Shown here one piece after another: positions 1-8,487 of a DNA stretch of 22,552 nucleotides. The notes under the pieces are model-generated. The model was not told the DNA's origin and searched no databases. It was given only the letters and a program-made list of their open reading frames with translations. The DNA lies in contig CAMYJJ010000014.1 of NCBI GenBank assembly GCA_947258735.1, positions 1 to 22,552 of the forward strand, given 5' to 3'. Both the position numbers and the translations under genes were made by a program. This stretch comes from Thermodesulfovibrionia bacterium. Lineage in GTDB: Bacteria; Nitrospirota; Thermodesulfovibrionia; UBA6902. How positions within the stretch are numbered: position 1 is the stretch's first letter; each line of letters starts with the position of its first letter.

Positions 1-1350
1 GACCCTTAATGGAACTCCCAGTTTTTTGGCCACTGCTTTACAGGCATCTATATCTATCTGCGGGACTTTAACAACCGTGAGTTTGACTTCAGGTACAACC
101 TTTTTTGCCTCTTTGACAAAATCCAGCATGCCATTAAATGCATTTTCTATGGTTGGTTTGCATATGACATTATATTTTTCCTCATTCTCCGCATCAAGAC
201 TTATGGAGAAACGGTCGACCAGTCCCTTAAGTTCCGGGAGAATGTTCTTCCCATGTATCAGGTTGCCATGCCCGTTGGAGTTTATCCTTACCTGTCCGCC
301 GTTTTCCTTGATCCATTTCGATACCTTCTTAATAACATCGATTCTCAGCATTGGTTCTCCAATCCCGCAGAAGACAATTTCCCTGTATGCTGTGGGGTCT
401 TTTATAGCCTTGATTAACTGCAATGCTGTGGGCTCTTTCTCCAGACGGAGATTATGTCCCTTTACGTAACTGGTACGAAATCTGACACAAAAGCCACACT
501 TGTTTGTACATCTGTTCGTAATGTTCAAGTATAATGAGTCCCTTATGCTATAAGCTATTTCTCCTGCCTCTTTTGTCTCTCCTATTTTGAACAGCTTCAT
601 TGCATTCAGGGTCGTAATCCTTGCCAGGTCAGCAACACTGATTCCCCTCAAATCAGCTATCACCCATGCAGTGTGTTTTAGATAAGATGGTTCGTTTCTC
701 TTTCCACGCATCGGAACAGGACTGAGATACGGAGCATCTGTCTCGATCAGCAGAAATTCATCAGGGACAAACCTGGCGATATCCCTGAGCTCGGCTGCTT
801 TTTTAAAAGTAACCGGTCCTGCAAAAGATATATAAAATCCAAGTTCCATGGCCTTCTTTGCCATATCAAGGTCTCCTGAAAAGCAGTGGAGGACTCCGGA
901 AATGTCTGTTACTTCTTCCTGTAAAATGCGGAGCGTGTCCTTTTTTGCTTCCCTGCTGTGGACCAGTATGGGAAGACCGATATTATTTGCAAGAGCTATC
1001 TGTCTTCTGAACGCTTCAATCTGAACACCTTTAGGAGAGTGAAGATAGTGATAATCGAGTCCGATTTCACCTACGGCAACAACCTTGGGAAGCTCGACCC
1101 ATTCCTTAACTTCCTTAAAGAGTGTTTTGTCCAGTGTTTTGGCATCATGCGGATGGATGCCGACTGCAGAATAAATATTTTCATATGTGCCTGACAGATC
1201 AAGTCCCTTCAGGTTCCCTTCCCTGTCTGATCCCGCATTAATGATATACTGAACATCTGATCCAATTGACCTCTTTATAACTTCATCCCTGTCCTTGTCA
1301 AAGGCCTCCATATCAAGATGACAATGGGTATCTATCAAAGCTGTTTTCAA
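1..1350 (-). CDS. TatD-family metal hydrolase fused to a radical SAM domain (3' end beyond window)
   Basis: 450 residues are visible and the frame is still open at base 1. Residues 1-258 are a TatD-type amidohydrolase/DNase domain: metal ligands H9 and H11 (THCHLD), E95 (GEIGLDY), H131 (HSRE), H155 (HCF) and D205 (ETDAPYL) are all present, so the hydrolase should be active. From residue 271 a second domain starts with C281-x3-C285-x2-C288 (CTNKCGFC) and GEP at 331-333, the [4Fe-4S]/SAM signature of radical SAM enzymes. The start is TTG at 1350, chosen because GGAGG (1361-1365) lies 10 bases upstream and TatD proteins begin with the strand leading into THCH. The substrate is unknown. TatD proteins act in DNA repair or as D-aminoacyl-tRNA/3'-exonuclease type enzymes, and the radical SAM half resembles the 'TatD-associated' radical SAM group. 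The fusion is seen directly; a shared function is inferred. Confidence 0.93.
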   Translation of the reverse strand, partial: MKTALIDTHCHLDMEAFDKDRDEVIKRSIGSDVQYIINAGSDREGNLKGLDLSGTYENIYSAVGIHPHDAKTLDKTLFKEVKEWVELPKVVAVGEIGLDYHYLHSPKGVQIEAFRRQIALANNIGLPILVHSREAKKDTLRILQEEVTDISGVLHCFSGDLDMAKKAMELGFYISFAGPVTFKKAAELRDIARFVPDEFLLIETDAPYLSPVPMRGKRNEPSYLKHTAWVIADLRGISVADLARITTLNAMKLFKIGETKEAGEIAYSIRDSLYLNITNRCTNKCGFCVRFRTSYVKGHNLRLEKEPTALQLIKAIKDPTAYREIVFCGIGEPMLRIDVIKKVSKWIKENGGQVRINSNGHGNLIHGKNILPELKGLVDRFSISLDAENEEKYNVICKPTIENAFNGMLDFVKEAKKVVPEVKLTVVKVPQIDIDACKAVAKKLGVPLRV

Positions 1351-1523
1351 ATCGCAGCTACCTCCGCTTAATTATAGTAAAATTCAATTGTTACACAGAA
1401 TGGCAACAAGAAAAAAGACGGGAAATGATGAAGCCGCGGCATGTTTGCGCCTGTCTGCCCCGTTAATTTATCTTTCCATTTCTTATGTTAGTGAATTATA
1501 TGGGATTTGTCAAAGCTATGACC

Positions 1524-1552
1524 TTGTAATTTTCCATAAAATATGGTAATTT
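1524..1552 (+). promoter_or_regulatory. weak candidate sigma-70 promoter for the DUF465-ilv run
   Basis: TTGTAA (1524-1529) and TAATTT (1547-1552) are separated by 17 bases in the gap between the divergent TatD fusion and the DUF465 gene. Matches are only 4/6 and 3/6. A short hairpin CCATA/TATGG (1534-1546) lies between them. No leader peptide rich in branched-chain codons and no T-box features were seen in 1351-1584. Confidence 0.2.
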
Positions 1553-1584
1553 TTCAGTTTACTATAAAAAGGGGAGGATCCCAA

Positions 1585-1800
1585 ATGAAAGATACACAGG
1601 TAATTGATATTCTGCGGAATGAGAATGAAGAATACAAGAAAATCGAAGAAGAACACCGGAAATTAAATCAGTATCTTGATGAGATGAGTAAGAAAAAATA
1701 TCTGTCATCTGAAGAAGAAATGGAAAAAAAGAAACTGCAGAAGCAGAAGCTCCATTATAAAGACAGATTGGCCCAGCTCATCAGAGAATATAAAAAATAA
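1585..1800 (+). CDS. DUF465/YdcH-like small coiled-coil protein
   Basis: 71 residues, very rich in Lys and Glu and almost certainly one helical hairpin. The pattern [12 protein letters not shown], then kyLsseEE, then [14 protein letters not shown] matches the DUF465 (YdcH) family, small proteins of unknown function. The open frame extends upstream to 1543, but the start at ATG 1585 is preferred because GGGGAGGA (1571-1578) sits at ideal distance and the family begins about here. It lies 44 bases upstream of ilvD on the same strand and may be co-transcribed with it. No functional link to amino-acid synthesis is known. Confidence 0.85.
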   Translation: MKDTQVIDILRNENEEYKKIEEEHRKLNQYLDEMSKKKYLSSEEEMEKKKLQKQKLHYKDRLAQLIREYKK

Positions 1801-1844
1801 GGAAAAGGGGACATCCTCCTTCCCTTATCCGCCTGTCCTGTAAT

Positions 1845-3500
1845 ATGAAAAGCAACACAATAAAAAAAGGTATTGAACGAGCGCCTCATAGAGCGCTCTT
1901 GTACGCTACGGGTATACCCAAATCAGAAATGGGCAAACCGTTTATAGGGGTTGCCACGAGTTTTACCGATATCATTCCCGGACACACGGGAATGCGTGAC
2001 CTTGAACGGTTTATTGAAAAAGGGATACATGCCGGCGGCGGATATCCTTTTTTCTTCGGTATTCCGGGCATATGTGACGGCATCGCCATGGGACACAGGG
2101 GCATGCATTACAGTCTCCCCTCAAGAGAGCTCATCGCTGATATGGTGGAGACCATTGCCGAGGCGCACCAGCTTGACGGCCTGCTTCTGCTTACGAACTG
2201 CGATAAAATCACACCTGGTATGTTAATGGCCTCAGCAAGGGTCAATGTGCCTGCTATAGTAGTAACCGCAGGCCCCATGTATTCAGGTAATTTAAAAGGG
2301 AAACGGCTGTCGCTGGTTAATGATACATTTGAGGCTGTAGGTAAGTTTAAAAAAGGACTGATCACTAAATCAGATTTATCTGATCTTGAGATGTGTGCCT
2401 GTCCGGGACCGGGGTCATGCCAGGGTATGTACACGGCAAATACCATGGCATGTGTGACAGAATCACTGGGAATGAGTCTGCCGGGATGCGCGACATCCAT
2501 GGCTGTGTCGGCAAAAAAGAGGAGAATAGCCTTTGAAAGCGGAAGCAGAGTGGTTGAGCTGGTGAAGAAGAATATTACTCCCCGCAAGATCATGACCCGT
2601 AAGGCATTTGAAAATGCCATACGAATAGACATGGCGCTTGGCGGCTCAACAAATACAGTGCTTCATATCCCGGCAATTGCTCATGATGCAAACGTGAATC
2701 TTTCGCTTGATCTGTTTGACAGGATCAGCAGTAAAACTCCTCATGTTGCAGATATGCTGCCCGGCGGAGAACATTATCTTGAGGACCTTGAATTTGCAGG
2801 CGGCATACCAGCCGTTTTAAAGAGGTTTAAAAAAGATCTGAATAATACGATGACAGTATCAGGCAGCAAAATTCATGCTATTGCCGATAAAGCAGTGATT
2901 GCAGACCAGGAAGTTATCAGACCCCTTAACAGGGCCCACAGAAAAGAAGGCGGTATTGCTGTGTTACGCGGAAACCTGGCACCTGACGGCGCTGTAGTAA
3001 AGCAGACCGCAGTAAGCAAAGAAATGCTTACATTCAAAGGCAAGGCAAAGGTATTCAACTCGGAAGAAGCAGCAATGAAGGCCATTCTTGCCGGTAACAT
3101 AAAATCCGGAGATGCAGTAATCATACGATATGAAGGGCCCAAGGGAGGGCCGGGAATGAGAGAAATGCTCAGCCCCACATCTGCCTTGGCAGGTATGGGC
3201 CTGGCAAACTCTGTCGCCCTGATAACAGACGGCCGTTTTTCAGGCGGCACCAGAGGCCCCTGTATAGGTCATGTTTCACCGGAAGCAATGGAGGGAGGCC
3301 CTATTGCCATAGTGAAAGACGGTGATGTGATCAGTATAGATATTCAGAAAAGGAAACTCGACCTTTTTTTAAGCAAAAAAGAAGTTGATGATAGAATGAA
3401 GAAACATAAACCGCTGAAGCCCAAGATAACCAAAGGCTGGCTTTCACGCTATGCATCAGCAGTAACGTCTGCAAGCACCGGCGCGATAATGAAAAGTTAA
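1845..3500 (+). CDS. ilvD: dihydroxy-acid dehydratase
   Basis: 551 residues, normal IlvD length. It dehydrates 2,3-dihydroxyisovalerate and 2,3-dihydroxy-3-methylvalerate to the 2-oxo acids, a late step of valine and isoleucine synthesis in the cytoplasm. Visible signatures: NCDK (C119) and SCQGM (C192) as Fe-S ligands, GHRGM, and [10 protein letters not shown] with the catalytic Ser at residue 466. The position that is Cys in the oxygen-stable [2Fe-2S] subgroup (P-C-N) is Gly46 here (PGH), as in the E. coli-type enzyme, which suggests an oxygen-sensitive [4Fe-4S] cluster. That is inference. The start ATG 1845 fits the family N-terminus ([18 protein letters not shown]), although no good Shine-Dalgarno lies directly upstream; a purine stretch AAGGGGA is about 35 bases away. 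Only 15 bases separate it from ilvB, so the genes form an operon. Confidence 0.97.
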   Translation: MKSNTIKKGIERAPHRALLYATGIPKSEMGKPFIGVATSFTDIIPGHTGMRDLERFIEKGIHAGGGYPFFFGIPGICDGIAMGHRGMHYSLPSRELIADMVETIAEAHQLDGLLLLTNCDKITPGMLMASARVNVPAIVVTAGPMYSGNLKGKRLSLVNDTFEAVGKFKKGLITKSDLSDLEMCACPGPGSCQGMYTANTMACVTESLGMSLPGCATSMAVSAKKRRIAFESGSRVVELVKKNITPRKIMTRKAFENAIRIDMALGGSTNTVLHIPAIAHDANVNLSLDLFDRISSKTPHVADMLPGGEHYLEDLEFAGGIPAVLKRFKKDLNNTMTVSGSKIHAIADKAVIADQEVIRPLNRAHRKEGGIAVLRGNLAPDGAVVKQTAVSKEMLTFKGKAKVFNSEEAAMKAILAGNIKSGDAVIIRYEGPKGGPGMREMLSPTSALAGMGLANSVALITDGRFSGGTRGPCIGHVSPEAMEGGPIAIVKDGDVISIDIQKRKLDLFLSKKEVDDRMKKHKPLKPKITKGWLSRYASAVTSASTGAIMKS

Positions 3501-3515
3501 ATAAATGGAGTAATC

Positions 3516-5249
3516 ATGAAAATAAACGGTTCAAAAATATTATTGGAATGTCTGAAAAAAGAGGGGATAAAACATATTTACGGATATCCCGGTGGGGTAG
3601 TCCTGAACATATTTGACCACCTGTATGATGAAAAAAGCATGGAACTGATCCTGACCCGCCATGAACAGGCGGCTATTCATGCTGCTGACGGTTATGCAAG
3701 GGCAAGCGGCAAGGTGGGTGTTGCCATTGTAACATCCGGGCCGGGAGCAACAAATACTGTTACCGGCATCGCAACCGCATATATGGATTCAATTCCTCTG
3801 GTTGTATTCTCCGGTCAGGTTCCCACGATGCTCATAGGCAATGACGCGTTTCAGGAGGCTGACATTGTAGGGATCACACGGCCATGTACGAAGCATAATT
3901 ACCTTGTCAAGGATGTGAAAGACCTCGCACAGACCATAAGAGAGGCATTTCACATTGCATCTACCGGCAGGCCCGGTCCGGTGCTTATTGACTTACCCAA
4001 AGATGTTACAACCGGGACTGCAGATTTTGAGTGGCCTAAAAAAGTTGATATAAGAAGTTACAATCCGACATATCACGGCAACAAATGGATGATCAAGCAG
4101 GCCATCCAGATGATATCAAAGGCAAAAAAACCCGTCATTATGGCCGGAGGCGGAGTCATTCTGTCCGGTGCCGCAAAGGAACTCAAGGAACTTGCCGAGA
4201 AAACAAAGATACCTGTGACCATGACCATGATGGGGCTTGGAGGATTTCCGGGGTCCCATACATTATCCATGGGAATGCTCGGCATGCACGGGACCTATTA
4301 TGCAAACAAGGCGATACAGGGTTCAGACCTGATACTGGGGATTGGTGTCAGGTTCGATGATCGTGTTACAGGCAGGACTGAAGACTTTGCTCCTGATGCA
4401 AAGATTATTCATATTGATATTGATCCTACATCTATCAGAAAAAATGTTGATGTACACCTTCCCGTAGTAGGAGATGTCAGAAATGTACTGAAGGACCTGC
4501 TCGCTGAATTGAAAAAACACAAGGGCCAGTGGGGTGCTGTGAGAAACTCCTGGCTGAAACAGATCGATGAATGGAAACGGGAGCGACCGCTCACATACCG
4601 CTTTGATAAAAAAATTATCAAGCCGGAATTTGTTGTAGAAAAGATCTATGAAGTCACAAAGGGAAAGGCCATCATCTGTACGGAAGTAGGACAGAACCAG
4701 ATGTGGGCGGCCCAGTATTACAAATATGACAGCCCGAGGAAGTGGCTCTCTTCAGGCGGCCTGGGTACAATGGGGTATGGCTTCCCTGCTGCAATCGGCG
4801 CCCAGATGGCCTGCCCGAATGAAACCGTTTTTGATATCGCGGGTGACGGAAGTATCCAGATGAACATACAGGAACTGGCTACTGCTGTGATAAATAAACT
4901 CCCTGTAAAAATAGCTATTCTCAACAACAGATATCTTGGCATGGTACGACAGTGGCAGGAGTTGTTTTTCAATGAACGATATTCTCATACAAACCTTGAT
5001 GTAACACCGGACTTTGTGAAACTGGCAGAAGCATACGGTGCTGTTGGTCTGCAGGCATCCATCCCTGATGAAGTCGTGCCTGTTTTAAAGGAATCTCTGA
5101 AAGTCAAAGACAAACCGGTTATGATGGACTTTCTTGTTGACTGGAAATCAAAAGTCTACCCAATGGTCCCTGCCGGTGCTGCCATAGATGAAATGATTTT
5201 TGATGAAGAAAAGAAGAAGCCGAAAAGAAAATTAAAGGCTGTAAAGTAA
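3516..5249 (+). CDS. ilvB: acetolactate synthase, large catalytic subunit
   Basis: 577 residues, usual AHAS large-subunit length. Condenses two pyruvates, or pyruvate with 2-oxobutyrate, using thiamine diphosphate, with bound FAD. N-terminal TPP-binding half at about 1-170 with GYPGG and the catalytic Glu50 in TRHEQAA. The central domain spans about 190-330. The C-terminal TPP domain carries GDGS at 443-446 followed by the Mg-binding NNRYLGM region. GGAG lies just upstream of the ATG. Its partner regulatory subunit ilvN follows after a gap filled by a heptad-repeat element. The C-terminus ends in a lysine-rich tail (KKKPKRKLK), a little longer than usual. Catabolic AlsS-type enzymes lack the adjacent small subunit, so the anabolic role is favoured. 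Confidence 0.97.
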   Translation: MKINGSKILLECLKKEGIKHIYGYPGGVVLNIFDHLYDEKSMELILTRHEQAAIHAADGYARASGKVGVAIVTSGPGATNTVTGIATAYMDSIPLVVFSGQVPTMLIGNDAFQEADIVGITRPCTKHNYLVKDVKDLAQTIREAFHIASTGRPGPVLIDLPKDVTTGTADFEWPKKVDIRSYNPTYHGNKWMIKQAIQMISKAKKPVIMAGGGVILSGAAKELKELAEKTKIPVTMTMMGLGGFPGSHTLSMGMLGMHGTYYANKAIQGSDLILGIGVRFDDRVTGRTEDFAPDAKIIHIDIDPTSIRKNVDVHLPVVGDVRNVLKDLLAELKKHKGQWGAVRNSWLKQIDEWKRERPLTYRFDKKIIKPEFVVEKIYEVTKGKAIICTEVGQNQMWAAQYYKYDSPRKWLSSGGLGTMGYGFPAAIGAQMACPNETVFDIAGDGSIQMNIQELATAVINKLPVKIAILNNRYLGMVRQWQELFFNERYSHTNLDVTPDFVKLAEAYGAVGLQASIPDEVVPVLKESLKVKDKPVMMDFLVDWKSKVYPMVPAGAAIDEMIFDEEKKKPKRKLKAVK

Positions 5250-5261
5250 GACAGTAAAAAA

Positions 5262-5340
5262 CAGTAGCTAGTAGTCAGTAGTCAGGTTAATAAAGAAAAG
5301 TTCGTGACCCTGACTACCAATTTGCCAACTACTACCTACT
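5262..5340. repeat. heptad inverted-repeat element 1 (ilvB-ilvN gap)
   Basis: The left arm has AGT/AGG recurring at 5263, 5270, 5277 and 5284, i.e. units AGTAGCT AGTAGTC AGTAGTC. The right arm is the inverse. GTAGTCAGG (5278-5286) pairs perfectly with CCTGACTAC (5309-5317). AGTAGCTAGTAGT (5263-5275) pairs with ACTACTACCTACT (5328-5340) with one mismatch. The element ends just before the ilvN Shine-Dalgarno and contributes 19 spurious codons to the longer ilvN reading frame. Confidence 0.85.
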
Positions 5341-5360
5341 TTCTTTTTAAGAGGAGAATA

Positions 5361-5849
5361 ATGAAACACACAATATCAGTACTTGTAGAAAATAAATTCG
5401 GGGTACTTTCAAGGGTTTCGGGACTATTCAGCGGCAGGGGGTTTAATATTGAGAGTCTGTCGGTTGGCGAGACCATAGACCCTGCGGTATCTCTTATGAC
5501 GATTATCACGAGTGGCGATGACAAGATCATTGAGCAGATAACAAAACAGCTGAACAAGCTCATCGATATAATCAAGGTCGTGGATTTCATGGAGATCGAT
5601 CATGTCGAAAGGGAACTGGTCCTGATAAAGGTCTCTCCGAGAAAAGCGGACAAGGCTGAGTTTCTTAAACTGGCCGAGATTTTCAGAGGCAGAATAATTG
5701 ATTCCGGATCGAATACATTTACCGTTGAGATTACCGGAGACGAGAAAAAGATTGCGGCCTTTATCGAAATTATCAGGCCATATGGAATTAAAGAGTTTGT
5801 GAGAACAGGCAAGGTCGCCATCGCGCGGGAAGGACTGAAAAAGAAATAA
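5361..5849 (+). CDS. ilvN: acetolactate synthase, small regulatory subunit
   Basis: 162 residues from ATG 5361, the usual size for IlvN/IlvH. The N-terminal ACT domain (about 3-75) begins ISVLVENKFGVLSRVSGLF and continues with GFNIESLSVG, the valine-binding feedback module. The C-terminal domain (about 85-158) binds and stimulates IlvB. The frame stays open upstream to 5304, but those 19 codons lie in a repeat element. AGAGGAG (5350-5356) followed by ATG 5361 and the family N-terminus fix the shorter start. Function: confers valine feedback inhibition and full activity on acetolactate synthase. Confidence 0.96.
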   Translation: MKHTISVLVENKFGVLSRVSGLFSGRGFNIESLSVGETIDPAVSLMTIITSGDDKIIEQITKQLNKLIDIIKVVDFMEIDHVERELVLIKVSPRKADKAEFLKLAEIFRGRIIDSGSNTFTVEITGDEKKIAAFIEIIRPYGIKEFVRTGKVAIAREGLKKK

Positions 5850-5855
5850 CAGAAA

Positions 5856-6960
<1,105 letters not shown>

Positions 6961-6965
6961 AAGCC

Positions 6966-7058
6966 GTGACAGGTAACGAGTAACAGGTGACGAGAAAAAT
7001 ATATACAAAAAAAACATATAATGTTTTAACCTGTTACCCGTTACGCGTTCCCCGTTAC
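6966..7058. repeat. heptad inverted-repeat element 3 (ilvC-psd gap)
   Basis: Left units GTGACAG GTAACGA GTAACAG GTGACGA (6966-6993). On the right, GTTAC/GTTCC recurs at 7033, 7040, 7047 and 7054. GTAACGAGTAACAGG (6973-6987) pairs with CCTGTTACCCGTTAC (7030-7044), 14 of 15 positions. The right arm ends 7 bases before the psd ATG, leaving no obvious Shine-Dalgarno. Confidence 0.88.
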
Positions 7059-7065
7059 TGAAGTC

Positions 7066-7704
7066 ATGTTTCAGTTCGCTAAAGAAGGCTATCCCTTCAT
7101 ACTTTTTTTTGCTGCTGTCACACTTCTATCATTTTTCTTCCGTGCACACTGGGTAACGGCTGTTGCGATTGTCCTTACGGTCTTTATGCTGTATTTCTTC
7201 AGAGATCCTGACAGGAGTGCTGTTCCTGATCTCAATTCTTTCTATGCCCCTGCTGATGGAAAAGTGATACAGATAAGAGAGACGTTTGAAGATGAACTTT
7301 TGAAAGAGCAGATGATTGAAGTCAGCATATTCATGAATGCCTTTAATGTGCATGTTAACCGGGTGCCATGTGAGGGAACTGTTAAGGAAGTCAAATATTA
7401 TCCGGGGCGATTTATGGCTGCCTTTAAAGAAGAGGCATCAAAGGCAAACGAGCATATAAATATGGTCATGGAATGTACACACGGCAATGTCATGATGAGA
7501 CAGGTGGCAGGACTGCTCGCAAGAAGAGCGGTGTGCAGGGTAAAGCCCGGAGACGCTCTCGACCAGGGAGATAGATACGGCATTATAAAGTTCAGCTCAA
7601 GGGTTGATCTTTTTCTTCCTATAGATACAGATGTTAAGGTACAATTAGGTGACAGGGTAAAAGCAGGAGAAACATTAATAGGGAAAGTAAGAAGTAAAAA
7701 GTAG
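7066..7704 (+). CDS. psd: phosphatidylserine decarboxylase proenzyme, short (archaeal-type) form
   Basis: 212 residues. Decarboxylates phosphatidylserine to phosphatidylethanolamine at the inner membrane. Two hydrophobic segments at about 11-45 are followed by FFRDPDR and the conserved Psd core with FMNAFNVHVNRVP. Psd self-cleaves to make a pyruvoyl cofactor, usually at Gly-Ser in an FGSRVD-like motif. Here the motif reads KFSSRVD, with Ser177 (AGC) where Gly is usual and Ser178 as the expected pyruvoyl precursor. The ATG at 7066 matches the family start (AKEGYPF) but has no visible Shine-Dalgarno. The last codons (VRSKK, stop) are written in the first heptads of a repeat element. pssA, which makes the substrate, follows directly. 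Confidence 0.94.
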   Translation: MFQFAKEGYPFILFFAAVTLLSFFFRAHWVTAVAIVLTVFMLYFFRDPDRSAVPDLNSFYAPADGKVIQIRETFEDELLKEQMIEVSIFMNAFNVHVNRVPCEGTVKEVKYYPGRFMAAFKEEASKANEHINMVMECTHGNVMMRQVAGLLARRAVCRVKPGDALDQGDRYGIIKFSSRVDLFLPIDTDVKVQLGDRVKAGETLIGKVRSKK

Positions 7705-7760
7705 GAAGTTAGAAGTTGAAGGACCACTTCACACCTCTCACTTGCTACTTCTCACTTATT
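7685..7760. repeat. heptad inverted-repeat element 4 (psd 3' end to pssA start)
   Basis: AGT recurs at 7686, 7693, 7700, 7707 and 7714, and AC recurs on the other arm at 7726, 7733, 7740, 7747 and 7754: five exact 7-base steps on each side. Pairing between the arms is imperfect. The left arm overlaps the last codons and the stop of psd. The right arm ends four bases before the pssA ATG. Confidence 0.88.
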
Positions 7761-7764
7761 CAAA

Positions 7765-8487
7765 ATGAGAAAAGGCATTTACATATTACCGAATACGCTC
7801 ACGCTGGGTGGACTGTTCTGCGGGTTTTATGCCATCCTTGCTGTTTTTAAAGGCGATTATATTCACAGCGCATGGGCAATATTAATTGCAAATATATTTG
7901 ACGGACTTGACGGATGGGTTGCGAGATTAACGAACAGCACAACAAAATTTGGTATTGAACTGGACTCACTATCAGACCTGGTTGCCTTTGGTGTTGCTCC
8001 TTCAGTGCTGCTGTACAGCTGGGCATTAAACCCCTTTGGAAGACTCGGCTGGGGGGCCACATTCTTTTTTGTCATATGCGGTGCATTGAGACTTGCCAGA
8101 TATAACGTACAGATGGGTACTACGGAAAGCAAGGCATTTACAGGCCTCCCCATCCCTGCAGCAGGCTCTTCCATCGCCTGTCTGGTGTTATTTGTTCAAG
8201 AGATCTGGGGCGGCATAGGTGAAAGAAATTATGTTGTGCTCTGTTTACCATTCCTGCTGGCTCTGCTGATGGTAAGTACCGTACGGTTTCATAGTCTGAA
8301 AGAAATTGATTTTAAGAAAAGGAAACCATTCTGGCTGCTTGTGGCAATCGTCGTGGCTTTTGTTCTCATATTTATGTATCCTGAAATAGTACTGTTTTTA
8401 TTTGCCCTGACATATATTTTATGGGGGCTTATTGAAGGTACATATTCGTATCGAAAGAAAAGGAAACCGAAGGAAGCAGTGCTATGA
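7765..8487 (+). CDS. pssA: CDP-diacylglycerol-serine O-phosphatidyltransferase
   Basis: 240 residues, multi-spanning membrane protein. Transfers phosphatidyl from CDP-diacylglycerol to L-serine, giving the substrate of Psd. The CDP-alcohol phosphotransferase signature DG-x2-AR-x8-G-x3-D-x3-D is complete: D49, G50, A53, R54, G63, D67, D71. Several hydrophobic helices cover residues 8-30, 35-48, 80-105, 130-180 and 190-225. This is the class II (Bacillus/archaeal-like) PssA, not the E. coli phospholipase-D type. No Shine-Dalgarno is visible before ATG 7765, which directly follows a heptad repeat. The stop overlaps the leuA start by four bases (ATGA), implying translational coupling between phospholipid and leucine genes. 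Confidence 0.96.
   Translation: MRKGIYILPNTLTLGGLFCGFYAILAVFKGDYIHSAWAILIANIFDGLDGWVARLTNSTTKFGIELDSLSDLVAFGVAPSVLLYSWALNPFGRLGWGATFFFVICGALRLARYNVQMGTTESKAFTGLPIPAAGSSIACLVLFVQEIWGGIGERNYVVLCLPFLLALLMVSTVRFHSLKEIDFKKRKPFWLLVAIVVAFVLIFMYPEIVLFLFALTYILWGLIEGTYSYRKKRKPKEAVL

Noticed and set aside
26..469. 147-residue plus-strand open frame
   Set aside because: It is antisense to the radical SAM domain of the TatD fusion, which has clear motifs in its own frame; composition (Ser/Phe/Leu-rich) is typical of a shadow.
1351..1584. T-box, riboswitch or branched-chain leader peptide before the ilv run
   Set aside because: No run of Ile/Val/Leu codons in a short frame, no attenuator-terminator pair and no T-box sequence seen; only a 5-base hairpin at 1534-1546.
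2108..2632. 174-residue minus-strand open frame inside ilvD
   Set aside because: Antisense to conserved IlvD sequence including the Fe-S cysteines; no motif and no ribosome site.
5262..5340. CRISPR array or transposon ends as an explanation for the inverted repeats
   Set aside because: Units are 7 bases with no spacers, arms differ from gap to gap, and there is no transposase or target duplication.
5304..5360. N-terminal extension of ilvN
   Set aside because: The 19 extra codons lie in heptad element 1, while AGAGGAG and the family N-terminus mark ATG 5361.
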